Assembly: GCF_910589235.1 (NCBI RefSeq)
Contig: NC_060955.1
Span: 23,597,172-23,661,171, forward strand
Source: Vespa crabro
Lineage: Eukaryota > Arthropoda > Insecta > Hymenoptera > Vespidae
DNA: 64,000 bases
Direction of reading: 5' to 3'
Made by a program: the position numbers and the translations under genes. The notes below the pieces were generated by a model, which saw nothing but the letters and a program-made list of their open reading frames with translations, had not been told where the DNA came from and made no database searches. Below are positions 53,245 to 64,000 of this stretch, in pieces (position 1 is the first letter of the stretch; each line of letters opens with the position of its first letter).

Positions 53245-53301
<57 letters not shown>

Positions 53302-53552
53302 TCATTTATAATGATCAACGATAAAGATCGAGACTTTGAAAGTCTTTAGTTGAAATACTTTATTACGCTTCCCACCTGTAGAACAGATAGTCGATTTCAT
53401 TCTCATTCATTATTGAGACAAGTACATACTCGTGAACCTTTCGATGTGTTAAGGTTAGAGGTCGTTAGAAACATTATCATATTTTTATTAGAATTTCTTT
53501 TTTCTTTCAACTTCTTTTTCTTTTTTTTCTATGAATATTATTTATTTCATTA

Positions 53553-53596
<44 letters not shown>

Positions 53597-54523
53597 CTTA
53601 AAAATATTTTACGGTATTAATTTAACTTTAATTTTCAACGAACATGGACATACACACACACACACACACACACAAAATTCGAATTATTTTTCTGTTTAGT
53701 TAAAAAATTTTTCTTTTCTTTTTTCTGTTTAGCTAAAAAATTGTACAAAAAAATATATATTTATTTTTTCTTTTATTAATACAAATTTCTATTTCATCGC
53801 ACGTATTTTATTTACAATAATGATTGCGTTGATACGGAAGATACAGAAAAATACGGATTAGAAAGAAAGAAAAAGAAATTGATAAAATTACAATGAAATT
53901 TTGTTAATTTCCTTTAAAATTTATCATACGACAGAATTTCAATATCTTTTACGTATTTAACTCGTACATATTTCATGTATCCTTCTTGGACAATTGATTT
54001 TCTCTTCTTTTAATAATTCACGACATGCGTACAACATTTACCCGGTATAATGAAGCTAGAAACATTATTTGATAGAATCATAATGCGTCGTTATGAGCAT
54101 CAATCGTCATTCAAGACAGGGTAGGTCAAAAGTGTTTTTTTTTTCTTTTTTTATTTTTTTTTTCTTCTTTTCTTCCTTTTCTTTTTCTACTGTGACTTCG
54201 TAAATGTCAATTGTTATTTTTCGAAACGTTTCAGGACTATATATTATTATTCATATTATAAAATTACAAATCTAATCGTAAGATTAGAATCTCTCTCTTC
54301 AAAAAAAAATCTAATTGATTTTTACAATCAATATTATTAATAAACTAGCGACGAATAAATTTCAATTATATAAATAGAGATACGTTGATTAATGATTTTA
54401 ATGATCATCCATTTGAAATTATAAACGTACGAATATAATCATGAATTTAGTGAAATCAAAAAATGTTTGAAATAAAAAAATAAAGAGAAAGAAAATTAGA
54501 AGTATGTCGTAATAATAATAATG

Positions 54524-54575
<52 letters not shown>

Positions 54576-54636
54576 TGATGATGATAATGATTTAATTTTT
54601 AATTTAAGGTAAGAATCCCGTCTCGAATAAATAACG
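50689..54636. other. Intergenic interval GATAD1-WDSUB1
   Basis: About 3.9 kb of mostly simple sequence: poly-A (51509-51538), CT repeats (52001-52095), TTA arrays (52230-52290, 53236-53300), AT array (53558-53590), AAT array (54511-54590). A short unexplained coding-like patch lies at about 53350-53480. The WDSUB1 promoter is presumably in the last few hundred bases; an AGACAGG/GTAGGT near 54115-54126 may be the donor of a 5' UTR exon. Confidence 0.4.
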
Positions 54637-54859
54637 ATGACTGCCATGATCGAGGACGTACAAGCTCTACAAACCCTAACGATTCATACTAGCGACGTAA
54701 ATAGCGTCGATTTTGCTGGCGATTGTATCCTGGTAACTGGATCGGGGTAAATAATAGTTCACTTTTCATCAATATTTATACTTATATACATTCCTATTTA
54801 TTAGGAATGTATATAATATGTATATAATTTATATAGGAATTATATAACACAACAAACAT

Positions 54860-54912
<53 letters not shown>

Positions 54913-56547
54913 GAACGAGATAACATAATAAATTATTTTTATTATTTATTAGGGATAAACGTGTAAGAGTATGGGAATGGCAGAATGGTACAGGCTATGT
55001 CGAAGCTTTCTTTTCACCACTTTTAGGTCACAAATATGGGGTAACTTCGGTTAAAGTTAGTCCACAATCGACCATGTTAGCTTCTTCTAGTATAGACGGT
55101 ACTACATTGCTATGGAATTTAAGGGTAAGATATTTTTATGTATCTGAATTTTTTTTTTTTAATTGTTTTCTCTTTTTTTATCTTCTTTCTTGTACAATAT
55201 TTTTAACGTTACCAATTGACGCGACAATAAATGAAACAAGCTGTGAAAATAAATTTTTATCGATTATCCTATATTATTAATACCAAGTAAAAATCTTTAA
55301 TTTGTCTTGTATGATTTAATGTTTTTTCTTTTTTTCTTTTTTTTTTGTTTTTTTGTTTTTTTTTTTTTTTTTCTTTAAACAAAAAATATTTCAGTTTGGA
55401 TAATAAATTTGATGATCATTTTACATGAGAACAAATGAAAATCTTTTTTAAACTCTATTTTATGTATTAAAGACGGGAACGAAGATACACACGATGGTAC
55501 AAGTTGGCGGAGAATCCGTAAGAATTTGCAGATTTTCTCCGGATTCAACATTGTTAGTTACAGCTGGAGATAACGGACAGATTTGTCTTTGGGATTTGAT
55601 ACATCGTACTTTGATCAGGCAAGATCTTCTTACGTGTCCATGATCGTAAATAATTTCTCTTAATATAATAATATCATTGTCATTATTTTTTCTTTCACTT
55701 TTTTCTTTTTTCTTTTTCTTTTCTTTTTTTTTTCTTTTCTTTTCTTTTCTCTTTTTTGTCTGCAGATCATTTCAGAAACACGAAAGTGCCGTGCAGGGAG
55801 TATGTTTTACACCCGATTCAAATTGGTTACTCACAACTTGCACATTTGGCGTTATGAATCTATTCTCCACAGCCGAAATGATCGATCCTAGCGTGTCTAA
55901 TAGTCAATCAGTAACCGTGTTTGCCTCGATAGACGACGCTCATGATCTTGGTGTAGTGTCTTGTGATTTTTCAATCTCACAAGAGGTAACGGGTACAGGT
56001 AATATGTCTATTTATTATAAAATAACTTGTTGGACATTTGTAATTAACAAATGTCTTGATATTAATTGTTTATACTCTAACAATATAAAGGTAATGAGTC
56101 ATTTACCAAAGTTTATCAATTGGTTACCTGCGGCAATGATCACAACGTCAAACTTTGGGAGGTCATTGTGATTCAAGAAAAATCCGAAGCCCAGCCAAAT
56201 TCTGCCACTATAAATCTTTACAGGGTAATGGAAAAGCACAGCAGTGCCTTAACTTGCGTAAGATTTAGTTCCAACGGATTATACATTGCTAGTAGTAGTC
56301 TTGATAAAACATCAATAATTTGGGAGACGGTAAGTAAGTTTATATAACTAAGATTATCTAATACGACAAACACACGCGCACATATAATTACAGAATAAAT
56401 AAATTTCTATGATCGCAGAATACAGGAAAAATACGTAACGTGTTAGCGAAACACAATAGATACGTCGCGTGTTGCGCTTTCTCGAGAGATGGAAATCTTC
56501 TTGCAACTGGTGATTTTTAATTTAATTAAAATTTTTGAATTTACAAG

Positions 56548-56588
<41 letters not shown>

Positions 56589-59357
56589 AAGATATATCCA
56601 CGAGCTAATTGATCAATCGCAATGTCATTCTCTAATGCTTTAGGTTCTAACGATAAGTCAGTTATTGTGTGGGATCTAACAGGACACCTAACTATCGATT
56701 CTGAACTTATACGACACGGTGTTCCTAAGTTATTATTAAATGAACGTGGAAAGGTAGGTAAACTTGTTTGATATAGACTTACGATGCTTAAGGTCACGAT
56801 GATTCATTTATTTTATTAGAATGCTATACACGAGCACGATGTAGTACAGAATGCGGAATCATCTGGGAACGAAGTGAAATTAATTCAGAGAATTGATGAT
56901 CATGGTGGGGCGGTCAATGGCGTTGCTTTTTATGGGAATCATTTGATAGCTTCTGTTTCAGGGTTTGTTCATGAATATTTATGTCTTGTAAAGAAAAAAA
57001 AAAAAAAAAGATCCCTTTGATAATCGAAATTTATTTTGTTAATTTAGGGATAAATTGGTACGTGTATGGGGTATTGAAAAAAATGAGGAAGACGAGGAGG
57101 ATATAAGATTTCAAGAGAAATCTTTCAGTCCTTTGGAAGGCCATAAGTATAGCGTAAATTACGTAGAATTTAGTCCTTGCGGTACGATGCTTGCCTCGTG
57201 TTCATTGGACGGTACCACAATAGTTTGGAATACTGAGGTAACTTAAATAGACTTTTTCCCTTCATTCTAATAACACAAATTGATTTCATTAAGACAATGT
57301 TAATCTTGATCATTGTCATAGAACGGTGGACATGCAAGAGGATCGTTCGTTAATTCTGGATCGGGGCTTCGCGTTTGTCGTTGGTCTCCAGATGGTACCA
57401 AAATAGCAACAGCTGGGGACGATGAAAAAACGACATTATGGAACATGGATAGTATGGAACACTTACAGTATGTTTATTTGAAAAGAAAAAATTAACAATT
57501 CGATATATTCTTTATGGATATTACATATCTATGCGATATCAAAGATACTAAAGATACTATCGTGTGACTTAAGATTATCTTTCAGAATTTTCGAAGGTCA
57601 TGCCGATGCGATTACATCGATAGCGTTTACCCACGATTCGCGTTATTTGGCAACAGCTTGTAACGAGGGTACATGGAGATTGTTCGATATTCTTAATGAA
57701 AAAACAGAATCAGCATTATTGGTTTGCGACGAAGCGCATGATTTAGGTGTACAAGGATGCGACTTTAGTCCAACTGGTTCTATAGGCGCTAGTACGTTTT
57801 AATAAATGATGATTGTATTGTAAAGAGAAAACATAGAAATAATTTTTTTTCTGTTTGATTGACACATCTCTTTGATGTTTTCTTTTTTTCTTTTTCTTTT
57901 TTTTTTTTTTTTTTTTTTTATTCCTATAGGAGGTGACTCTAATTTGAATAACAACAAACAGACATATCTATTAGCGACATGTGGAAACGATTCTCTCGTT
58001 AAATTATGGCAATTAACTATTTCTAATAAGGAAGATGATTCTATAGATTGTATGGGAACAAGCGATTGTAATATTAACTTCAAAGAAAAAAGAACATTCG
58101 CCGGTCATGGTGGCAATGTTATGGACGTACGTTTCTCTCCGATTCATGGAGAAATTTTAGGAAGCGTTGCTACCGATAGGACAGCACGTATATGGAGCAT
58201 CGTAAGCATTTAAATATTTCTATTTATAGTATTAATTTATTTATTTATCTTTATTAAAAGAAATAAGATTAATGGAGCAAATATGTTTACAGTTTTCCGG
58301 AGCTTGTTTATACGTCCTCGAAGATCACGAAAGTCTCGTAACGTCATGCGCATTCTCCGAAGATACATCTTTATTCATTACAGGTTTGTTCTGTATTGTT
58401 TTTCAAATGTTACGTTACGTTCTATTGCATAAACGTGTATATATACATACCTATTGCACAAATAATTACAACCAAACTAGTACTTCACACTGTGAATCGT
58501 ATTCCATTTTTAGGCTCATTAGACAAGACCGTTTTAGTATGGAGGATACCTCATCAATTGGTATCTCAAAGTATATTGATCGATAGTTTAAAACAAAATA
58601 GAAAAAAGGTAAAATATAAATGCGCCCTGTTGAAATTTAAAAGAAAAAAAAAAAAAAAAAAAAAGAAAAAACTTAATATTGTGAAAATTTTAGTTAACTG
58701 ATTGGAGGGTCGACGACACTTTGAAATGGTTGAATGAAATAGGATTATCAAAATTAATGAAAAGAGCTCATACATGTGTATTAACGGGACGACAATTGTT
58801 GAGTATTCCGGTCCATGAATTATTAATTAAACTCGATCTCGAGAACGACGAGGAGGTATACGAACTCTCATTTTAATTTAATGACAATAAAAATTCAACG
58901 ATCGTACGTTTCTTTTTTTTTTTTTTTTTTTATTTTCTTTTTATTATTAAATATATATTTGATTTCCAAAGATGGCCGAAATATTCAAGAAACAATTGTA
59001 CTGGTTAAAAAAAGAGGACGCTAATGCAATGGAGATCTCGGACGAAACAGAAATACCACATGAATTTTTGTGTCCCATAACACACGAGATAATGAAAGAA
59101 CCAGTTCAATGTTCAGGTATATAAATATTATTAATTTTTCATCCTAAATCAAATATAATTATAATATAAGATTTGAATAATTATATATTATGTTAGATGG
59201 ATTTACGTATGAGAGAGCGGCGATAAACGAATGGTTCTTGTGTGGTAAATATACAAGTCCAATGACGAATGAACCATTACACGATACTACTTTTACACCA
59301 AACATTAATCTGAGAAATGCAATATGTATACTTCTTCATGGTAACGAGCCGGAATAA
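54637..59357 (+). CDS. WDSUB1: WD repeat, SAM and U-box protein (WDSUB1-like) with two tandem WD40 propellers
   Basis: Predicted E3 ubiquitin ligase-like protein. Exons: 54637-54746, 54953-55124, 55473-55618, 55766-55998, 56091-56329, 56419-56509, 56644-56753, 56820-56962, 57048-57237, 57322-57467, 57586-57791, 57930-58201, 58293-58383, 58514-58608, 58694-58855, 58972-59116, 59197-59357. All 17 exons join in phase, giving 903 residues against about 476 in human WDSUB1. Residues 1-367 are one seven-blade propeller, 368-748 a second, 749-about 815 SAM (LTDWRVDDTLKWLNEIGLSK), about 830-898 U-box (IPHEFLCPITHEIMKEPV, DGFTYERAAINEW). Both halves show matching blocks (HKYGVTSVKVSP/HKYSVNYVEFSP; EAHDLGV or DAHDLGV). 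Intron 3 has a GC donor. Two adjacent genes remain possible, but no start or stop separates the halves. Confidence 0.85.
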
Positions 59358-60048
59358 TATATATTTTTAAGATAAATCAGTTCTGTCAATAATCTTTGAA
59401 GAGATAAATTATAATTCTTTTTATTATTAGCTGAGTATATACATATACAAGCATTTACACATAATAAGATCTATTAAATACGAAGATACAATACACATAA
59501 TGTATTTACATCATATATGCTGTTAGTGGACCAATCGTATTATACATTGAACAACAAGCAAGTCTTGAAATATTTTCAGTTGTTATAAACTTATTCTAAT
59601 CTTTATTAATTATGTCAATATATATATTTGTATTTTTATATTGTTATTATGAAATACGTTAAACGTATTTTACTGAAGTATTATTGGAAAACAAAAGATA
59701 TGAACATATAGAAAAATCAAACATGATAATCATGATTACATCGTCTGTGTGTATATATGTACATATATATATATATATACACATGGTAATTATATTGCAG
59801 AACTAATAAGAGCGAAATGGTCCACAGTATAGTTCATTATGTATAGTATCATAAAAGAAAACAATATGTAAATGATTTAGAATTTCATTTACGAAAATAT
59901 AAAAAGAATCATTGAAGACTCATAAAATATAAGATGATACTATCATAGGATATACATACATAGAAAATATTATAAACGTTGATAATAATATGAGTATGTT
60001 ATGTATATTTTATGAAAATATGATACACTAGCATGCATATATATATAC

Positions 60049-60094
<46 letters not shown>

Positions 60095-60700
60095 ATGTAT
60101 GTATATGTATATATAGTGACCTGATGTACAGGAATAGTACAATTTCATATTAATATTATCGACAATCTTCGTGGATTAAAAAGGACAAGAAAAATTGTAC
60201 CAACGTATATGCACTTATATGTTGTATTATCTCTGAGCGCGTATATATTATACATATCGAATCGATGAGAATTTTGTAGAAGTTGTAAACACAAGTAAAA
60301 CTACATGATGATGATGATGATGATGACGACGAAGACGACGGCGATGATGTTATTCGTTAAATTTTAAACTTCTTAAAGTGAAAATCTATCGAAAACAAAG
60401 TTTTGGTAAATGTTTCACTAAAATCTTCACACATAAACGATTTTTATATAACGTATATAATTAACGTCACGTTTTTGATATTTATGCAATCTCTGAAGGA
60501 TATGCATACTCATATCTTGTATAGAGCCATGTATTATTACATAAAATTATTAGTGAATTAATAATTTTTTTAGTGAATATTTTTTTTCTTATTTGAATGT
60601 TAAAAATGATAATAGTTACGTACTTATATTGTACATACCTAGACTACATACATACATACATATTTAAAATGATTCAATTCAATATATTTGAATATTAAAG

Positions 60701-60736
<36 letters not shown>

Positions 60737-60876
60737 AAAATTTGTATGTATATTTCTGTGATAAAATATATTAATTCGGTTGAATTGTTGTTTACGAGAG
60801 ATATAATCAAAGAATATGTTTGCGATAAAATAATATAAATTGTTAATTTTATTAATATACATATATATACATATAC

Positions 60877-60939
<63 letters not shown>

Positions 60940-61710
60940 TGTACAATCGAGCTTTGTTAATGTTACGATATTATGTTATTACTATGGCGTGCTCATTGTA
61001 CGGTTATCACTAATAAATACACAAAATTTCCACCAATAAAAATAGAATTAATAATATTCATTTCAAAATTAAATGTTAAAAGGAAAAAAAACAATGGCTC
61101 GGGGCGGCGGGGCGGGAGGGAGAGGAAATTCGAAAGAACCGCCATAAGACCTATAAAATCGTGATCCTATTGGTTGTCGCCTAGATGGCGCTATATTCAA
61201 TTGTTCGATTTGTAAACGTAGATTGTAATAAAGAAAGTTAAACGTAATGAAATATTATTATCAAAAATTTAGAAAAATCTTGACAGATCATTGAAGTAAA
61301 GATTGATTTTAATTCATTGGTCGAATTAAGTTAAAACTATATTTATTTTCACGAGTGATAGGGGAAAAAATAAAAGATTAGCAAAGAAAAAAATTTGAAA
61401 CGTTCGTGAGTCACTTCCGTTTTCTGGGTAGAGCGACTACGTCACCATATGTGACGCTGCTGCATATAGAGAGACGATCGAAAAGAAACGAAGTTTGGCA
61501 CCGCCTGTTGACAGGATACGTGTGAACGTCGCTCTACGTATTATAACGCGAGTGTTTAGAAATAATAATAAGAAAAAAAAAGATATATCTATATATATAT
61601 ATATACATACATAATACATATATATATATATACATACATATACGTATACACACGCAGAGAGACACGAACACAGGAGATACACATAAAAAAAAAAAAGTAA
61701 AAAAATAAAA
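59358..61710. other. WDSUB1 3' flank and Mlc-c promoter region
   Basis: AT-rich 3' flank with AT arrays (60055-60090, 60885-60935) and a GAT/GAC array (60305-60348). From about 61090 the sequence becomes promoter-like: a four-run G tract at 61101-61120, a reversed CCAAT (ATTGG) near 61170, ATGGCGC at 61185-61191, and a perfect inverted repeat CGTCAC/GTGACG at 61440-61456. No ORF is supported. Confidence 0.45.
61101..61120 (+). other. G-quadruplex motif upstream of Mlc-c
   Basis: Guanine runs at 61101-61104, 61109-61112, 61114-61116 and 61118-61120 satisfy the four-run rule with loops of 4, 1 and 1 nt. It is about 600 bp upstream of the Mlc-c start codon. Confidence 0.55.
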
Positions 61711-63122
61711 ATGGTAAGTCGTATTTATCTTGAGAATTTTCGTAAGTTAGAAAAACGTTGACTCAAAAGATCACTCGTAAAAATGAATCTAAACTTGATC
61801 TGAACGTGTCGTTTCTGTGTTCTCAGGCATCTTACTCGGAGGATCAGCTGGCAGGTAAGTGAACGGTGTATCCCGAACAAGTAGAGAGATTAAAGAGGGG
61901 TACTCGCTTTTTTCTCGATCTTTAATTCAGGTCAAGAGTATCCTTGCCTTTTTAGACACACCCCGTTTGCCACGGGCTACTCGTATCGAGGACTACCTTT
62001 TATGGTTCTATCTTTGAAAGCGAGAGGCGTCCAATCGTTTAAAGATCATTCCGGCAAAGATCGTTCGCACTTTTATCCACTTTGTTCGCGGATTTAATCT
62101 CGTTCGAACGTCTCTCCCGGTATCAACGTTACTTTCTTTCTTCATTCTCTTTTTCACTTTCTATTTCTCTTTTGGGATAAAGTTGATACGATCATTAGTA
62201 ATATCATTAGAAATAATAGAAGAAATATATTCTTTCATTTCCTTTCCGTTGGATTAATTTTGTTTGATTTCTTTTTTTTTTGCCTTCTATTAACTTATTT
62301 TAAAATGACAATGATTCATATATATTAGTGTTAACAAATAAAAGAACATTCAATGTAATTGAATCTTTCTATAGCTATTGTGAGTTTTAAAATACGTTAA
62401 GTTCAATTGATTAGGCAGAATGTATGGATACAGTTATCAGGAATTGACTAATAGGATGATGTCATCTATGGAGGGTAATTAGATTTGATATTATTTAAAA
62501 GTATTCTATGATTTGGCCATTACTTTTGTTTGATAACATTGAGAAGAAATAAGTCATTAGAACAATAAATTTTATATAGATAATAAGATAGTTTAAACTT
62601 ATCTTAGAGTTTCAGGAAGCATTTCAGCTCTTTGATAGCCGTGGTGATGGAAAAATTCATGTCGCTCAAATTGGTGATGCATTGCGTGCACTTGGACAAA
62701 ACCCTACGGAATCGGATGTAAAGAAATTCACTCACCAACACAAACCAGATGAACGGATTAGCTTCGAAGTATTTTTACCAATTTATCAAGCCATCAGTAA
62801 ATCCCGTACGTCTGATACAGCTGATGATTTTATCGAAGGATTACGTCATTTTGATAAAGATGGAAATGGTTATATATCGTCTGCCGAATTGAGACATCTT
62901 CTAACAACATTGGGTAATTAAGGAATAAAACTTATAAATTAGTGACTATTCTTAGTGATATTCTCAGCTTTTTACAAAAAGCGGATGTAACAGGTATCTA
63001 CATCTTACCCTGCAGGTGAAAAATTAAGCGACGAAGAGGTAGAAACGTTACTAGCGGGCCACGAGGACTCACAGGGTAACATTAATTATGAAGACTTTGT
63101 CCGTCAAGTGATGTGCGGATAA
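61711..63122 (+). CDS. Mlc-c: Myosin essential light chain, cytoplasmic (Mlc-c)
   Basis: Calmodulin-like light chain of non-muscle myosin II, and of unconventional myosins in insects. Exons: 61711-61713 (ATG only), 61827-61854, 62608-62913, 63016-63122; 147 residues, the same length as Drosophila Mlc-c. The start is an ATG directly followed by a GTAAGT donor, a known arrangement for calmodulin-like genes. Exon 2 reads ASYSEDQLA. Lobe 1 has LGQNPTESDVKKF and PDERISFEVFLPIYQAISK. The third EF loop DKDGNGYISSAE keeps canonical calcium-ligand positions, while the others are degenerate, as expected. It ends GNINYEDFVRQVMCG. An alternative coding exon lies in intron 2. Confidence 0.96.
62420..62474 (+). 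CDS. Mlc-c: Alternative N-terminal exon of Mlc-c
   Basis: Inside intron 2 an ATG at 62420-62422 opens 18 codons (MYGYSYQELTNRMMSSME) that end in phase 1 at a donor GGTAATT (exon end 62474). Exon 3 starts with AG, so joining restores GAG (Glu) and continues EFQEAF, exactly as the constitutive exon does. The result would be a 155-residue isoform with a Tyr/Met-rich N-terminus. Upstream AGs (TTAG, GCAG) would join out of frame to the ATG-only exon 1, so use as an alternative first coding exon with its own start is the better reading. Confidence 0.5.
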
Positions 63123-63965
63123 ATAGTTACTTAATTTTGTACATGAAGTTATTAACATTTAATTTTTATAGTTCTCAAGTCTATTCAAACTTTTACTTTG
63201 GAAAACCTTCATATCATAGCGTATGCGTATAAAAATTTCTCTTTAAAGAAACTAATGCTACGTATCACATATTTTGTTATATATCATGGGGAGAAAACTA
63301 ACCATTTTTTCATGTAAGATTAAATATTAGTTAACAAATGGTAGAGATAAATGAAGATCTAGCGCATCGTGCCTTGACCTACTCCAATTTACGAGCATTT
63401 AGTGATATTGAGAGAAACACAAAACTGTAGATTGTGCGAACAAACACATTATAAGAATTTGACGTTTCCTTCACAATTTCATGAAGTTAGATTGAATTTT
63501 TCATCAAATTCCTACAATTCTGAGCCATCGATAAAGAGAATATAATAAAATTTCTTTATTTGCATTTATTAGCTCGCTATAAAAATCCATGCGCCGCTTT
63601 TACATAACTATGAGAAAAAAGTAAAAAGGAAGAAGAAAAAGAAAAACGAAAAGAAGAATAAAATTGTCATTTTATATTTACTTATTATATCTAATGTAAT
63701 TTTTATTTTCTTAAACGCTATAAAAAAAGAAAGGAAAAGAAAAGGAAAAAGACAAAAAGGAAAAAAAAGAAAAATTAATAAATAAAACGCTGTATGTTAA
63801 GATATAAATAAATAAATAAATTTACTCTATAATTATTTTAGCATTATAACGTACGACATCCTTAGTGGAATAAACCGATTAAAGTAAAGCCGATGATTAT
63901 GATTGAATCTTTCGTAGCGGTCACACAGTAATAAATCTGACTAATAGAGAAAATATAAGGGAAAA

Positions 63966-64000
<35 letters not shown>
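63123..64000 (+). other. Mlc-c 3' UTR and downstream flank
   Basis: No further ORF. AATAAA-type polyadenylation signals occur near 63546 and 63779-63786. The window ends in a CT microsatellite (63976-64000). Confidence 0.5.

Overview
The window is a 64 kb piece of an AT-rich, microsatellite-dense insect nuclear genome. Intron-containing genes on both strands, insect-type orthologues and the order mir-100, let-7, mir-125 identify an insect. Gene structure and base composition would suit an aculeate hymenopteran such as a vespid wasp, but that placement is a guess and no marker here proves it.

Layout, left to right. (1) 1-9.0 kb: the let-7 Complex on the + strand, with pre-miRNAs mir-100 (4.18 kb), let-7 (5.95 kb) and mir-125 (7.52 kb) inside long low-complexity DNA. 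(2) 9.0-13.1 kb: two minus-strand genes, the ETS factor GABP-alpha/Ets97D and an ARH3-type ADP-ribosylhydrolase. (3) 14.0-29.9 kb: a + strand Kv-channel-interacting protein (KChIP-like EF-hand protein) with an Inr+DPE core promoter, an 11.5 kb intron and a 92-codon open extension behind its in-frame TGA stop. A minus-strand dynein regulatory complex LRR gene (DRC5/TCTE1-like) lies inside the large intron. (4) 30-39 kb: about 9 kb of mostly simple-sequence DNA. (5) 39.2-46.0 kb, minus strand: bifunctional lysine-ketoglutarate reductase/saccharopine dehydrogenase, then TFIIF alpha. (6) 47.1-50.7 kb: AP-3 sigma (+) converging on GATAD1 (-). (7) 54.6-59.4 kb, +: a WDSUB1-type protein with two complete WD40 propellers followed by SAM and U-box. 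(8) 61.7-63.1 kb, +: non-muscle myosin essential light chain (Mlc-c) with an apparent alternative first coding exon.

The genes do not form one pathway; this is an ordinary mixed metazoan neighbourhood of a developmental-timing miRNA cluster, transcription factors, neuronal calcium sensing, mitochondrial lysine catabolism, vesicle coat, ubiquitin ligase and cytoskeleton. All coding models were assembled by hand from splice sites and reading-phase agreement. Exon coordinates are therefore predictions, and untranslated exons are mostly unresolved. The strongest unusual items are the probable stop-codon readthrough of the KChIP gene (its extension carries two PPxY motifs), the duplicated-propeller WDSUB1 gene with identical intron phases in both halves, the alternative Mlc-c N-terminus, and a perfect four-run G-quadruplex/i-motif directly 5' of pre-let-7.
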